Origin: Wuchereria bancrofti
Taxonomy: Eukaryota; Nematoda; Chromadorea; Rhabditida; Onchocercidae
DNA: 64,000 bases
Direction of reading: 5' to 3'
Assembly: GCA_005281725.1 (NCBI GenBank)
Contig: SSBO01000012.1
Span: forward strand, 21,220,779 to 21,284,778
Shown: one piece after another, positions 24,391-36,732 of the stretch
Layout of the letters: each line of letters starts with the position of its first letter
Numbering within the stretch: position 1 is the stretch's first letter
Notes under the pieces: model-generated
Told to the model about the DNA's origin: nothing
Seen by the model: the letters and a program-made list of their open reading frames with translations, nothing else
Databases searched by the model: none
Program-made: the position numbers and the translations under genes

Positions 24391-27300
24391 CAGTTGTTAA
24401 TAGTTATTCAAGTTTCCAATTAACCTACAGTGAGTTAAATAATTTTACAAATTAATTTTACAAAAAAAAAAAAATGTTATACACAAACTGGAAGAATAAT
24501 TTCATCAATTTTAAAAAGACCTTTCCATTATCAATCTATCCATGTATTTTAAAACATTTATTATTATCCATTTATTTCCATACTTTTTTCTATCATTATT
24601 TTCTTATCAGTTACCAATTAAATCGCTCATGTGAATATTGATAAGTTTTTCTCATTTCGAAAGTTGTTTTCACAAAAATATGAATTTGATGACAACTCTT
24701 GCTGAGCTACGATTCTTATCATTCCATTATTGATAGTTCATTTTAATAATTTACCTTTAAGTTAATCGTCTCTTAAGGTAACCACTCAACTGGAAATAAT
24801 ATTAACAAATAAATGCTACAACAGTAAATTTTCTTTTATATTCTTATCTGATAACTAAATTATGCAAATTTTTTGCATTTGTCTTATCATTTCATTTCTT
24901 CCATTTTCTCATCTAACTTTTTCTTATCATTATTATCTGTAATTTCGAATTTATCCTAAATTTACTTCATTACAAACTGGCAAGGTACCACAGTCTCATA
25001 TTTCCTTTGCATATCATATAACAAATAATTTTTGACATTAATTCTGAATTATAACTATTATCAATCACAATGTATGCAAATTGTAAACATATTCTAAAAT
25101 CATTATAGTATGAGTATAAGCTAATATTATCAGTATAAGAAATACTTTAATTACACGTTTACTTATTGAATACTTTCTCGAATTTCCTGGTGCAATCGTA
25201 AAATGTCAAAATACGAGAATGTCAACTCATATATCAATCACGCACGACAGAGACGCTCAACGTCAAACTTTCTGATAAGCTAAAATAAAAAATAAAATGT
25301 AAAGTTATGGTTTGTAGCAAATTCTCAATTCGTTTAATGTAAAGCGTATTCCACGTCTATTGTGCTGCGAATTCTCATCTGCTGCATATATTGACAGTAG
25401 CGGACTCTACGTGTAAACGTGAACATCAAGTTATATTGATCCATAATATGCAAGCGTACAGCAATTTCATTCATTTTTTGCAACTTTCTTATCATACATT
25501 TATTAATATTTGAACAACTGAATATTACGTCATATTTTGACATCCATTTCTTATATAATTATTTCTGTCAAAGTATAGAAAAGGAAAAGTAATAGAAAAA
25601 GAAGAGTTTATGTTTTCATTTCAAAGTGATGAAATGATTATGATAAATAAATAATACGATATATGATACCTAATGAATAGACAAAATTGAAAATTGCAGA
25701 AAAAAAGAATTTTGATCACTTTTACAAACTTTCGACAATAATTTGCTTTCAATGAATAAAATAGAATTATCAACAATGATATATTCAATTATGGATTAAT
25801 TAATTAAAATGAGTTTTACTATCAGAAAACAAAATAAAATGCGCTATATTAGTAAATTTCTTAATTTGATTTATCAAAAATTGCAAAAAAAAAAGAAAAC
25901 TATACTAAAAGCAAATTGAATGAAAATTGTCTGAATGATTGGGAGGCACTGCTTCGCTTATTAAATATCATCTTCGCATCATTTGACATTTGACATTTGA
26001 CATTTGAACATAGAACATAGCAAATAGCATAAATGAGCCAATAAGCCAATAATGAAGTCAAAGGCCAAAGAGCGAAAGGATAAAACAATAAGGGAAGCAG
26101 AAATTAATGATAAGCATTTTATTAGCAAAAAAAAGAGATAATTAATAAATTGAAGAAATAAAATTATTTCCATTTCTCAAAACGAACCATTTTAATGTCA
26201 ATTATTTTCACATTATTGATCTACTCAAAAAGATCAATCAATCAATCGTTTTGAATAACCTTTGTACCTTCCAATAAATTTGTCAATTTTCAGTAATCTT
26301 TGTTTTTATCTTCAACGCTATGTTTGTTTAATTTATTGCCAAATTCTTTACAAAATATATTACCTGTATATTTTGAGCGAAAAAAAGAAATGTAATATGA
26401 TAGGTAAAACTATTAAGTATAAACCATATCTAAAATTAATATCATAAAAAAACAATTTGAAATTAAAAATTTTAACACATAATCTTTCCTTAATACAAAT
26501 TATGATTAATAATTAAATTCAAATTCAGCATTTATTTCATAATTTTGAAAGAAACATATAAATTTTGCTAATAACATTGGTACTTTGATTGGAGAATTCA
26601 GGTGAGATTATCTTTTAAAAGATAAAAAATACAGTCTTTTCCAATTCTTTCCTAATTTTCCACAAAAATTTTTGTCTAATCTAATGGACAAATACTTTAA
26701 CAGCCTGTCAATAAAAAGTAAAAGAATAAAAATGAAATTAAAGATAGATTATCAAAACGAAATGAAAAAAAAAAAGAAGGCATTCAGTAAATTACAATTA
26801 GAAATTTTTAATTCAAAAATTAACTCGGAAAATCTTAGCAAATTAAAATCAATTTAAGAGAAATTCAAAAATTGCATATGATAAGCTAATTTGTACTTAC
26901 AATTTTGTGTAATTCAATGAAATACAAATTGGATTGCCTCCAAAATAATTTTAAAACTTTAATCTTGATGAAATTAAAATTTCAAGAAATGAATTAGCGC
27001 AACTGTATCGATCACAATGTTTGTTTAACTTTAAAAACAGAATGTTAAATCTTTCGATATTATTATTAACACACAAATATACTATCTCACATCTGAACAC
27101 ATTTTGAATGAATAATAAAAATTTATAAATCTCTATTGGACCATTGAAAACATTTTTGTAATTTATTAAATTTTAAAAAATAAAGAAATTAAAACGCGCT
27201 TTTTTGAAATATCGACGTAAACGATCGTTTAATTAAATAATGTTAATTAAAAAGATGAAGATGAAATTATAATGATACAATGGTTAATAAAAGTTAATAA

Positions 27301-28525
27301 ATTTTTTTCTTTCTAGAAAAATTGATTGCTATTTGTTTCATTTTTGATATTTCTATCATTTAAGACTTTTTTTTTAAAAATATATTTCTTACAAAGCTAA
27401 ATATTAAAAAGGAAAATTTTAGTCATTCATAATTAATATATAAAAAAAAGAATTATGCAAGATTATATGATAAGAAGAAATTTTCGGATGGCATCAAACA
27501 ATACACATTTGTCATACTACTAAACCATACTTTAATGGAATAATTGCTTATCATATATGCTAATTAAATTGACTAATGGGATGGTACTTGAACCATTTCA
27601 AATCTTCAAACATTTTTAAAAATGAAATTCATCATGAATAATTGATATAAATAGTGTCACAATTAATTTGACGTGTGGTAAGAAAACAAGAAACTGATAT
27701 ATTTGTTATTGAAATTAAGCATTTCCTAAAATAATTATTGCAAATAACTGACCATAATTGCTATTTAAAAAAAAAAGAAATATCAAAATAATGAAATTCA
27801 TCCATTTTGTTTGAATTGCTTATTTCAATTTAAAATAGTAAACTAAATTTTAGGCCTTTTTTCGAAATATTCACCCTACCATTTTTATTAGCATTTGTGA
27901 TAAATCAATAGTACCTAACTTACCTATTCCTTTACACTTACTTTTCTCTTCATTATTTACTTCATTTCCTGCTTTTCTTAAAATAACATACTTAACAGCA
28001 CTTGATATTATCAGAAACACAATTTTATTCATTTGAAACCAAATTTTTAAACTGCTATAATTAAACTGTAAACTAATCAATCAGTAAATTAATATAGAGT
28101 TCATGTCAAAAATTAATGCAGAAATGAGGTAAAGTTAAATTTTGAAATTAATCTGCTGGAAGTTTAAAATAATTCAGTTGGAATTTCAGTTACCGAAATG
28201 AAAAAGTTCATCTGACATTCCATATTTTTTTTCATAATAATTTTTCTAATTCGTAATAATTTCTGAACAAATAACAATCGTTCTTTGAGAAAGTTTGTTA
28301 AAACAATTAGGAATAATTTCATTTCGTTATCATTAAATTTTGTTTTATTCTACTAATCTCTCATTCAAATAGATAATCATCACAAATGTTACTTTAAACA
28401 GTTTGTTTAGCTAATTTTCTAGTACTAAATTTTGAAATTAAAAAATATCGCATCAAATATCAAAGATAAAATAAAAATTCTCAATTAAAACAATCGTTAT
28501 TAGACAATATTTTTCATTTATATGT
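24391..28525. other. AT-rich intergenic region, no supported gene
   Basis: Upstream of the heat-shock gene and downstream of the Ras-like gene. A less AT-rich patch at 25200-25545 contains an ATG-started minus-strand frame of 69 codons (25334-25543) with Arg/Tyr/Met-rich sequence. It has no splice partner or recognisable motif and is left unannotated. A TTTGACA direct repeat occurs near 25980-26005. Other short frames have the composition of spacer DNA. Confidence 0.45.
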
Positions 28526-31500
28526 TTAACTAATTGAACACATTTTAGAATTAATTTTAGTTTTCATTTTTCCTGTACTTTTCTCATTGTTTATTTTTGT
28601 AAACCATTGTAGCAAACTTTTTTGTTGTTGCTCTCGCTGTAATCGAATTGCTCTAATCATTTCTTCCATAAATTTTAAAGTTCCATCATAGTTTGGTATT
28701 GTTATAAACAAAGATTTACAATGTGTACCAAACAAATCTGCCACATTTTGCTTCTGAAATTTCTCAAAAATAAATTTTCTTTTTTACAATCACTGCTCTT
28801 TTTCAACTTTAATAATTCAATCATGAATTAATCATTAGAATAATAATTGATTACTGATCACAAAAATGATTAGGCAACATAATTAGCATCAATCAATTCG
28901 AAATTAAGATTTTATCTATTAAATGATAAGTTCACTTCGTCATATTTGCTCAAAGTGATCTTCAAAAGTTTTAACGTTTTGTAGAATTACTTTATACTTT
29001 GTCATCTGCCATTTCATAAATTGCTTTATCACTGATATTCTTTGCTTAATATTTCAAACACTATAAATAAACAAGTTACAATTTTTTATTGCTACTTTAT
29101 CGATTAGTAGTTGATTTGTCGTCGATCTTACGAATCTTAAACAATTTTTTTTTTTTTTTCAACTCATTTTGGAAATAAATCATTTAAAATAAAGCAATTG
29201 TCTTTTCATTGGTGATAATCTCTGCTAATGTTTTGTGGAATTACTTTTATACACTACAAGTAAACAAGTAATTGGTCTATTTTTACTGAACTTTATACCT
29301 TTACTTTCAGATTATCCTTCCACTTACCAAATTCAATTATTTGTACAGGTGACTTTCAGCGTGACATTAGACTGAATTGCCATCTTACCACACAAAATTA
29401 TAAGTGATCATTTGTTAACTTTCTTAGTCTGATTAAGATTGTCACATGATGTCGTTTAGCTTTCAAATCTTCGACATTAATTATTTGAGAAAATTTTCCT
29501 TCATTATTTTAATTCAGTTGATCTTTTAAACTAGGATAAGCAGCATTTACTACTTTTACATTGTTTCGAGTTTTTTGAAACTAATTTGTAAGCATTGAGA
29601 ATCGATAAGATTATTCAAATTATAATTGCTGTTGTTATCATTGTTTTATCATTGCTAATATTATTATCAATAAAATTTGACAAAACTGTGATGCATTTTT
29701 GAATTATTTCAAGTAATAAAGTATTTAACCTGTACTGTTGTAATTTTATCACTTCCATATCGCTTACAATCGTTTATGTGATTTAAATTCATTGAAGTTT
29801 TCGTCCTAACTGCATTTTCGACCATTAATGGATGCACTGAATTCGAGTTATATTTTTGAGATGCGAATGGAATTATTGGCTCTGAGCACTTTTCGTCTAC
29901 ATCCTCATTTCCAATTAAAAGTATTGGTGGCTGTAATTGTACTTTACAGTTAGTTTGTAAATTAATAATTTTATAATTATTGTATGATATGTAATAAATT
30001 ATATAATTTTAAAAAAATTCATAGAATGTTACTTCAAAAATTTTGTCAAAAATTTTATAGTTGAATAAGCCAATAATTAATTGAAGAAAGAATGGAAATT
30101 AAAAATTTTCTTTTGCTGTAATCTAGTTACATGAGTTTGTACTGGAAGAATTGGAACTGCTAAGCGGTTAATTTACCTTTGAAAAGTGCAAAATGTTTTG
30201 TTGCTAATTAGCAAACATTTCTCATTGTCCAAATTATTTCAAGAAATTATAGAGGTAACTAGTTTGAAAATTTGTGAGTAAAATTCAAATATTTATACCT
30301 AATATTTTAAGGCTACGTTAAGTGATTATTAACCAAAATTATCATAATTTGAAATAAGCGTATTATTTAAATAACTAAAACAAACATTTGAGCTTTAAAC
30401 TTTTAGATTCTTAACTCAAGACAACATTTTCTTATCTTTATTTCAGGTAGAAATCGAAATGATACCATGGAACGAAAAAAATATCAGAAAAGAAAGGAAA
30501 CTTCTAGATGGTTAATTATCATTGCTTTTCAAATTTGAATATAATTAAAATTTTAAATAGCGCTTGATTTATGAAACATTCTGCTATCTTCAATATCAAT
30601 TCTAATGATAACAATTTGAAAAGATAAGAATTTGTGTACATTAAAAAATCGTATGCTGACAGAACCATAAAATTTTTAGATAGCTAACATTTAAAAGATA
30701 CTATTTAAACTGTAATCATTACTCGTTGGGAATATTTCACGTCGTCAAAAGAATTCTTTCCTGCTAAAGAAATTATTATATAAGTAAACAATAATAGCTA
30801 ATGTTTTCTTGTACCGAAAAATCTTTCTTATATTTGAACGTACAAATAGTATTTAATTTGAATATTTTCAGTTATTAAAAGTATTTGAAAGACTGATTAT
30901 GTCACCGAGACAAACTATTTCCCTCTAAATTAAATATTAAAATTATGATTGGCGATGATGAATTTGTACAATCTTTTCAAATGAATTTTCCAAAATTTTC
31001 TTCTCACTATAGATTTGAATGCATCAAAAATCGAATTTTCATAGTTTAAACTTTTTATGGTTTAACTATGATTAATTCTTAGTTTTGATATACCTTAATT
31101 TTATTTTCTATTATTTGAAAATCAAGTGCCACATCATATAATTGATTAACCGAAGTCTGTGATGAAGCACGATAAAATAATATTACACCGTGTGCTTTAC
31201 GAATTGACATTTGTCGCGCTCCTGTATGTTCCTAAAAATTGTTTCCAATTTACTATAACATTTGACATTTTTGTTGATTTCAAAATTCTTTAAAATGAAA
31301 GATGTAAATTTTATTTTAAATTGCTATTTACTTACTACGCCTGAATCGATTAATTCAACATTAGCCTCTGAACCATCAACAATATAAGTTAAATAGTAAG
31401 TATCATGATAGGTAATATGTCTTTCGCACTGTACTGCTGTTGATTTAATCTTTTCTAGCTGTAATTCAAAATTTTTAAAATTTTAAATGCAGAAGAAAAA

Positions 31501-31732
31501 AAAAATATATAGAAATGAAGGTCATTTAAGCAATGTATAATGATTTTAGTAAATTAAATACTTTACTATAGTGGACAAAAAATCAGTCATCATCAACATT
31601 TCCCTAAAACTTATTACGATACAAAATAATAAGTAAATAAATGAATAAATAAATAAGTAAATAAAATTTCACCAGTTCTTCTTTTTCAGATGAGCCGATG
31701 AAAACGATCGTTAATCCTGAATTTTGTGCCAT
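28526..31732 (-). CDS. Divergent Ras-superfamily protein, probably a pseudo-GTPase
   Basis: Five exons, all joined at phase 0, give 249 aa: 31673-31732, 31336-31458, 31094-31231, 29730-29930, 28526-28753. The fold order is that of a Ras-like GTPase. A first strand LTIVFIG (residues 7-13) is followed by HITYHDTYYLTYIVDG (switch I and strand 2), VELIDSG (54-60, in the place of DTAG), HGVILFYRASSQTSV (strand 4), ILLIGNED (110-117, in the place of NKxD) and a final helix FMEEMIRAIRLQ. The P-loop lacks the GKS/T signature: the aligned residues are GSSEKEEL. The NKxD lysine is replaced by Glu. A 50-residue polar insert sits between the G4 and G5 positions, and the C-terminus is Lys-rich without a CAAX box. 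Family membership is inferred from strand pattern and motif spacing. Loss of nucleotide binding is inferred from the missing residues. Donor of exon 2 could be three bases earlier. Confidence 0.72.
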
Positions 31733-33565
31733 TTGATAATATTAACAAATAAATCAATATGTAAGTAAACAATTTAATATTTCCTATCTTCTCGTTTACT
31801 CGTAATATTATTGACTTCTTAAAATATACTTTTTTTTATTTCTTTCACATAATCATATCTTTTTAAATAAATGCTTTCAAAAAATGGTCAATATTTATTG
31901 TTAATTTGTAAGAAAAAAAAAGATAAGTAAAATAAAAATAAGAAAATCTTTCTATGAAAGGTAATTATTTCATAAAAAAGAAAAAATTTTATTGAGTAAA
32001 AAGAAAAAGAGAAATTGAACACAATTAGATATTTATTGTTGATGTAACAAAATTTCATTCCAATTTATTAAATACAGAATGAAGTTTCAAGATTAATATC
32101 AGAATATGTAAATTGAGGTATAAATCTGCTAGTAATTTAAAATGAAAATTCTTGGCCTTAGTAATAATAAACAATTTCTTCTCATAGTATCATTTCTCAG
32201 AATTCGTCAATTGGTACAGAAAGTAATCTAATTAAGTGACAAGAAGAATTGATAAAATCATAATATGAATGAAATTTAAAAAGTAACACTACCCAAAGGG
32301 AAAATAGAAAGTAAATTGTCGTATAAAATTGAGCAAAATAGAGGTAAACAAATATTAATAAATGTTTTATAATACAAAAGCATAATTGTTGCATAATTTT
32401 TAATGCGAAATCGATTAAATTTAATTCAAAAATTTACATTCCAAATAAGCGTAGTTTATAGTTAACACAATAAAACATTTATTTTTCACACAAAGAGCAA
32501 AGATTTAACAAAACAAACATTTTTTTTTTTGAAAAAGGCATTGCTGCCATTCTTCTGAAATGATTGGAATAAGGCATTAATCTACGTAAATTGTGACTGA
32601 ATTTATATAAAAAATATAACTTTTTGGAAATTTTTTAATTCCAGTAAAATTTTCTGAATTTCTTCCATAATTTTGCAATACATCAACGTTTGAAGTTTTA
32701 TTAATAATTTACTTTAATTTCATTCTTTCTTTAATTACGTTTTATTATCGTTTCTTTTAACTTTTCTGTAATAATCGTTTCTTCTTTATCATTTATTCAT
32801 CATAAGGAATATTCTGGATTATGAAAAAATAAATGCAATAAGTAAAGTAATCATTATTAGCTTCTTCATTTATTTTTCTTAGATATTAATTTGAAATCAT
32901 CATGAAATCAATAGAACCACTAATAATGTCCGTAACTGATTAATCTTAATCTTAAATTTTATTTTTCTATTTGAAAATTTTAAGGATACGCTGATATTTG
33001 TCAAGGATTAGAAAAATTTTCCAAAAATACATTAGAGAAAATTTTAAATAATAATAATACTTGCTAAGAAATATTTGAAAAATAGAAAAAAAAAACAAAG
33101 AAAGCATAAAAAAAGGAGCTGAGAGAAAGTACAGTGGTAATTAACTACGGTCACCACGGTAACTCATTGCTTATAATCAGTTTTAGTGCTTAATTAATAT
33201 GAAAAGTATATCCATAATTACTTTTCAATTCTAATAAATAATTATTTTTGTTTGGAACGCATTTGTTGATCACTTTGAATTGAGAGAAAATTTTAAAAAA
33301 AAAAAAGATTTTTAATTCAAAAAGGAAATAACTAGAAAATGATAGATAAAAAGTTGAAATTATCAAATTTAGTACCAAAAAAAAAATTTTTTTCCTTTTC
33401 ATTTCGAGTATTTCTCATATACATAAGCAACCGCGGGATTAAATTTTCATCTCAGGCTATGCAGTCATAGTTGCAGTACGAGACATAATTGCATATAGTG
33501 TGAAGTGATTGTTTTATGGAGAATTGTAGTGGTGTGGTTGTGAAGTGTGTTGTGGTGAGTTTGCC
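31733..33565. other. Shared 5' region of two divergent genes
   Basis: The Ras-like gene runs left and mvb-12 runs right from this 2-kb AT-rich spacer. The last 170 bp (33400-33570) are less AT-rich and GT-rich, consistent with a core promoter or 5' UTR of mvb-12. No coding frame with splice support was found. Confidence 0.5.
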
Positions 33566-33586
33566 AAGGTCACGTGACGTGACCTT
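33566..33586. promoter_or_regulatory. Perfect palindrome with CLEAR/E-box core upstream of mvb-12
   Basis: Two 10-bp arms, AAGGTCACGT and ACGTGACCTT, are exact reverse complements around a single G. The site contains GTCACGTGAC (33569-33578), identical to the published CLEAR 10-mer bound by the TFEB/HLH-30 bHLH family, with the CACGTG E-box at its centre. It also has two inverted AGGTCA half-sites as used by nuclear receptors. It lies 187 bp upstream of the mvb-12 start codon. Function is inferred from the motif only. Confidence 0.5.
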
Positions 33587-33756
33587 TTAGCAGCTAATTT
33601 AAGTAGTGAGGCGATTAAATTTATTGATCTGATGACATTAAATCGAGATCACTGTTGAAATACCATATTCACCTCTGGTAATTTTGCTAATTTCGTCGTA
33701 AGTTTAATATGGAATTCTTAAATTCATTCATTTTTTATGTTGTATTTCATGAAGTA

Positions 33757-33771
33757 ATGGACGGTTGTTAA
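33757..33771 (+). promoter_or_regulatory. Four-codon upstream ORF in the mvb-12 leader
   Basis: ATG GAC GGT TGT TAA ends one base before the mvb-12 start codon at 33773. If the mature leader includes it, ribosomes would have to scan past or reinitiate immediately. A trans-splice between the two ATGs seems unlikely because they are so close. Confidence 0.4.
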
Positions 33772-33772
33772 G

Positions 33773-36732
33773 ATGGACGAAGTGTTGATGATCCGTTCTT
33801 CAGATATGGGTGATGGGAGCAGTGTTAATCCAATTACTTCTATAATTATTGTTGCTGATAAAAATCGATGTCCACGTGGATTCAGTCCGGTATATAAGTT
33901 ATTTTCAGAATTCCTTTACCTAACTCATGCATTTTTAAATTAAACGCAAGAGTTTTATTTCATATTTTTACGCCAGGTTATCACTAACGGACTTGTTATG
34001 ACATAGTTCAACCCTTATTATCATCAAGCTTTCCTTATGATTCTTGATTGTAACATTAAATTTGCCAAGATGTCTAAATTTTTCAAATTTGGTTCAAATC
34101 AATCAAGAAAGATTATGTTTCGAACCATATATTCATTGCATATTTATGTGTTCATTAGTCTCAAAATTATGTATGACTTAAATGCATCCGTTGAGATTAA
34201 CACGATTGACATAGAGCTGGATTAGCTACACTTTAAAAAAGTGATTTCTATTACATAATAAGACTTTATTCATATATTTTTATTTTGCACCGTTTTTTAC
34301 ATTCACTTTATTTTATTTTTGCTCATTCTGGCTTCAGATTACAAAAACGTTCGACGAACAAAATGATGCCGACTTGTGGAGGGAAAGTTCATTTAATTTT
34401 TTTAGTCGACCTGTACGATATTTGGCAATTACTAGAGGTACTCCTCAAAACACAGTATGTTTTTAAGGTTTTGAAATTCTAACTAATGCAGCTAGGACAT
34501 ATTTAATACCAGTCATTATAAGAGTTGATAGTAGATTCTAATTTTTGTTTTTTCCAGCGGTTTTTTTTAAGAAACTTCGCTATTCATATTCTTTCATTGA
34601 AAGTGGATTTGGACGTAGAACTTTTTCAGTTCTTTAATTCAAGATTTCATACTTCTGTCATGAAATAGACGTGCTTTTATTTAATATATTACAAATTTTT
34701 TTTTTGCTTTTTTTTTTTCAGATTAGTACACATGTAGTGACAGATTTATGTGTCGTAAAAGACTCCGACCCAATTCCCATGGGTTTTATCGCCATCGATT
34801 ATACAGCAGATTCAAGTAAGTTATTAATACAGGATCACCGGGTTTAGTTCTTTCCGTTCTTTCGAGAAGTATAGTGCAGTCTTAAGACGGTTTGTATTTT
34901 GTCAAAATTATGATTCACGAAAGGTGAAACTTGTTTTTGAATCTTTGAATTGAACTGGAGCGATGACTAAGCACTAACCGTAAAGATTGATTTTTCCATA
35001 ATTATTGGTTAGCAGTGAATGGTACACCTTTTCTCATATGTTCTTAAAAATGTTGCATCAAACACTGTTTTTGTTTCTTCACTTTTCATTCGTAAAGCTT
35101 GCAGAGGAAAAAGCTTTACGCAAAAAATATCTCTGTGTGCGCACGGTAGCTCGAGATGCTGTTGTTGACGCCATTGGAGAAATAGTTTTGTTAAGTAAGT
35201 TGAGGAAGCCACCCAAGAATTATTCATCTGCTGGGTTTGTATTTTCGATTATTTACTATTTCTTTGATTTCGAAAGTACTATTTGAAGTTACCGTCACAA
35301 AGAAATTGTCTGATTAACAAGATTCATTGATGTATAATTTTTTCATAGATTATTTCTTAATTATGTTCTTTATGCACCTATTCATTGTTTCAACTGAGTG
35401 CTTCTATTGAAATATTCGCTGGGTTTTAATCAAAACTTAACCCTTTATCAAGTTTGTTACTAATATTTGAAAACTTCCAAGTGACATCAAATTTTGATTT
35501 TGAGAAACATAAATTCCTCATTAATAATTACTGCTTCAGAGAAATCCTTGTCAGACAAAAAAATCTGACAACGTAATGTTAAAATGCGACTCTCTAAAGT
35601 ACCTGTTTGAAACAGGGGTCCAAAATTTCTCATTTTTTCTAATTTGTTGATCTAATCGAAAAATTCCACTTCATTGATAATTTCTGTTGGCTTTTAATAT
35701 ATGATATATGTATCACGTGAAGCATACGAAAAGCCCGCACGTTTCAATTTTTTAATTCCAGTGAAATAGATGGCGTTTTGGTATGCTTCAAACATATTGT
35801 AATCCCATCATCATTTGGTGTTACAATACCACGTAGCAGATCGTAAGTTATTCACAATTTGATATTTTAAATATCTATTAACTAAGTTCAAAGTTTCGAA
35901 TACTTGATTGTTGAATGATCCATAACTTTATCTTCGACTGGCAGTCATCTAATTCAGAATAGCAAATCTTTTTCAAGTCAAAACATTACTTCTAAGTATG
36001 CTAGTTGCAGCACAACTTCTGTATTATATCCATCCATTGAGACCAATGAGTCCCGGCATTCCACTCCTGCGCTGGACAGAACAAAGACGACTAGTATTAC
36101 AGCAAAAAATTCTTTAACTATAAAAGCGGGTATGAAACGAGGTGTGGAAGATGTTCCTTTCAAATTAAATCCTCAGGTGGAAAGCATTTTAGCTAAAAAT
36201 AAGGTAAGATATTTGTTATTATAATGAGAAGTATCCAAGTTTTTGTTAAAAAGAATTCTTTAGGACCTTTTGTATCCTTTGCTTTTTACTTGAATTTTCT
36301 GTCATTTTTTGATATGTTTATAGTTATATAATAAGCATGATTTCTTGCGATTAAATTGATCGTTAAAAGTATCTATTCATTCTTATTGAAATGCAGTGAT
36401 CTGCTGTAGCCAAGCTCAAATAGTACTTCTGGCATATATTCCGATATGCCTTAATTTTATCCAGTTTCTGCATTTCCTATGCAAAATAAGATGTTTAAAG
36501 GATATGGTAGAAGACCATGTACAATTATAACAGTTTGTTTTTTAAATTAAATTCGTAAGTTTCAAAGTCACGATGACTTTGAAACTTACGAATACGTTCG
36601 TTAAATGGTGAGTTTTAAAGAAATTTTCAGTTGGAAGTGTTACCGGAATTAAAGAAATGTGATTCTGAACAATTGGATCGTGATTACTGTTATTACTTTA
36701 CTCTAGAACGAGCAATGCTTTCTAATTCCTGA
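33773..36732 (+). CDS. mvb-12: ESCRT-I subunit MVB12 (MABP and UMA domains)
   Basis: Seven exons (33773-33889, 34338-34454, 34722-34815, 35105-35234, 35762-35842, 35945-36203, 36631-36732) join in frame to 299 aa. MVB12 is the small fourth subunit of ESCRT-I on endosomes, which sorts ubiquitinated cargo into multivesicular bodies. The MABP domain spans about residues 20-180: PITSIIIVADKNRCPRGFS, DADLWRESSFNFFSRPVRYL, VVTDLCVV, PMGFIAIDYTAD, ALRKKYLCVRTVARD and PPKNYSSAGEIDGVLVCFK all follow the family order. A Ser/Thr-rich linker (about 181-245) leads to a C-terminal UMA domain with DVPFKLNP (249-256) and the ending DYCYYFTLERAML, the element that anchors the subunit in ESCRT-I. Exon 2 uses the GTATGT donor at 34455; an earlier GT would shift the frame into a stop. 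It is divergent from the Ras-like gene and convergent with the SH2 gene. Confidence 0.93.
36551..36593. repeat. Perfect 20-bp inverted repeat with 3-nt loop
   Basis: The arms ATTCGTAAGTTTCAAAGTCA (36551-36570) and TGACTTTGAAACTTACGAAT (36574-36593) are exact reverse complements separated by CGA. They lie in the last intron of mvb-12 (36204-36630), 37 bp before the final exon. The transcript could fold into an uninterrupted 20-bp stem on either strand. Confidence 0.9.
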
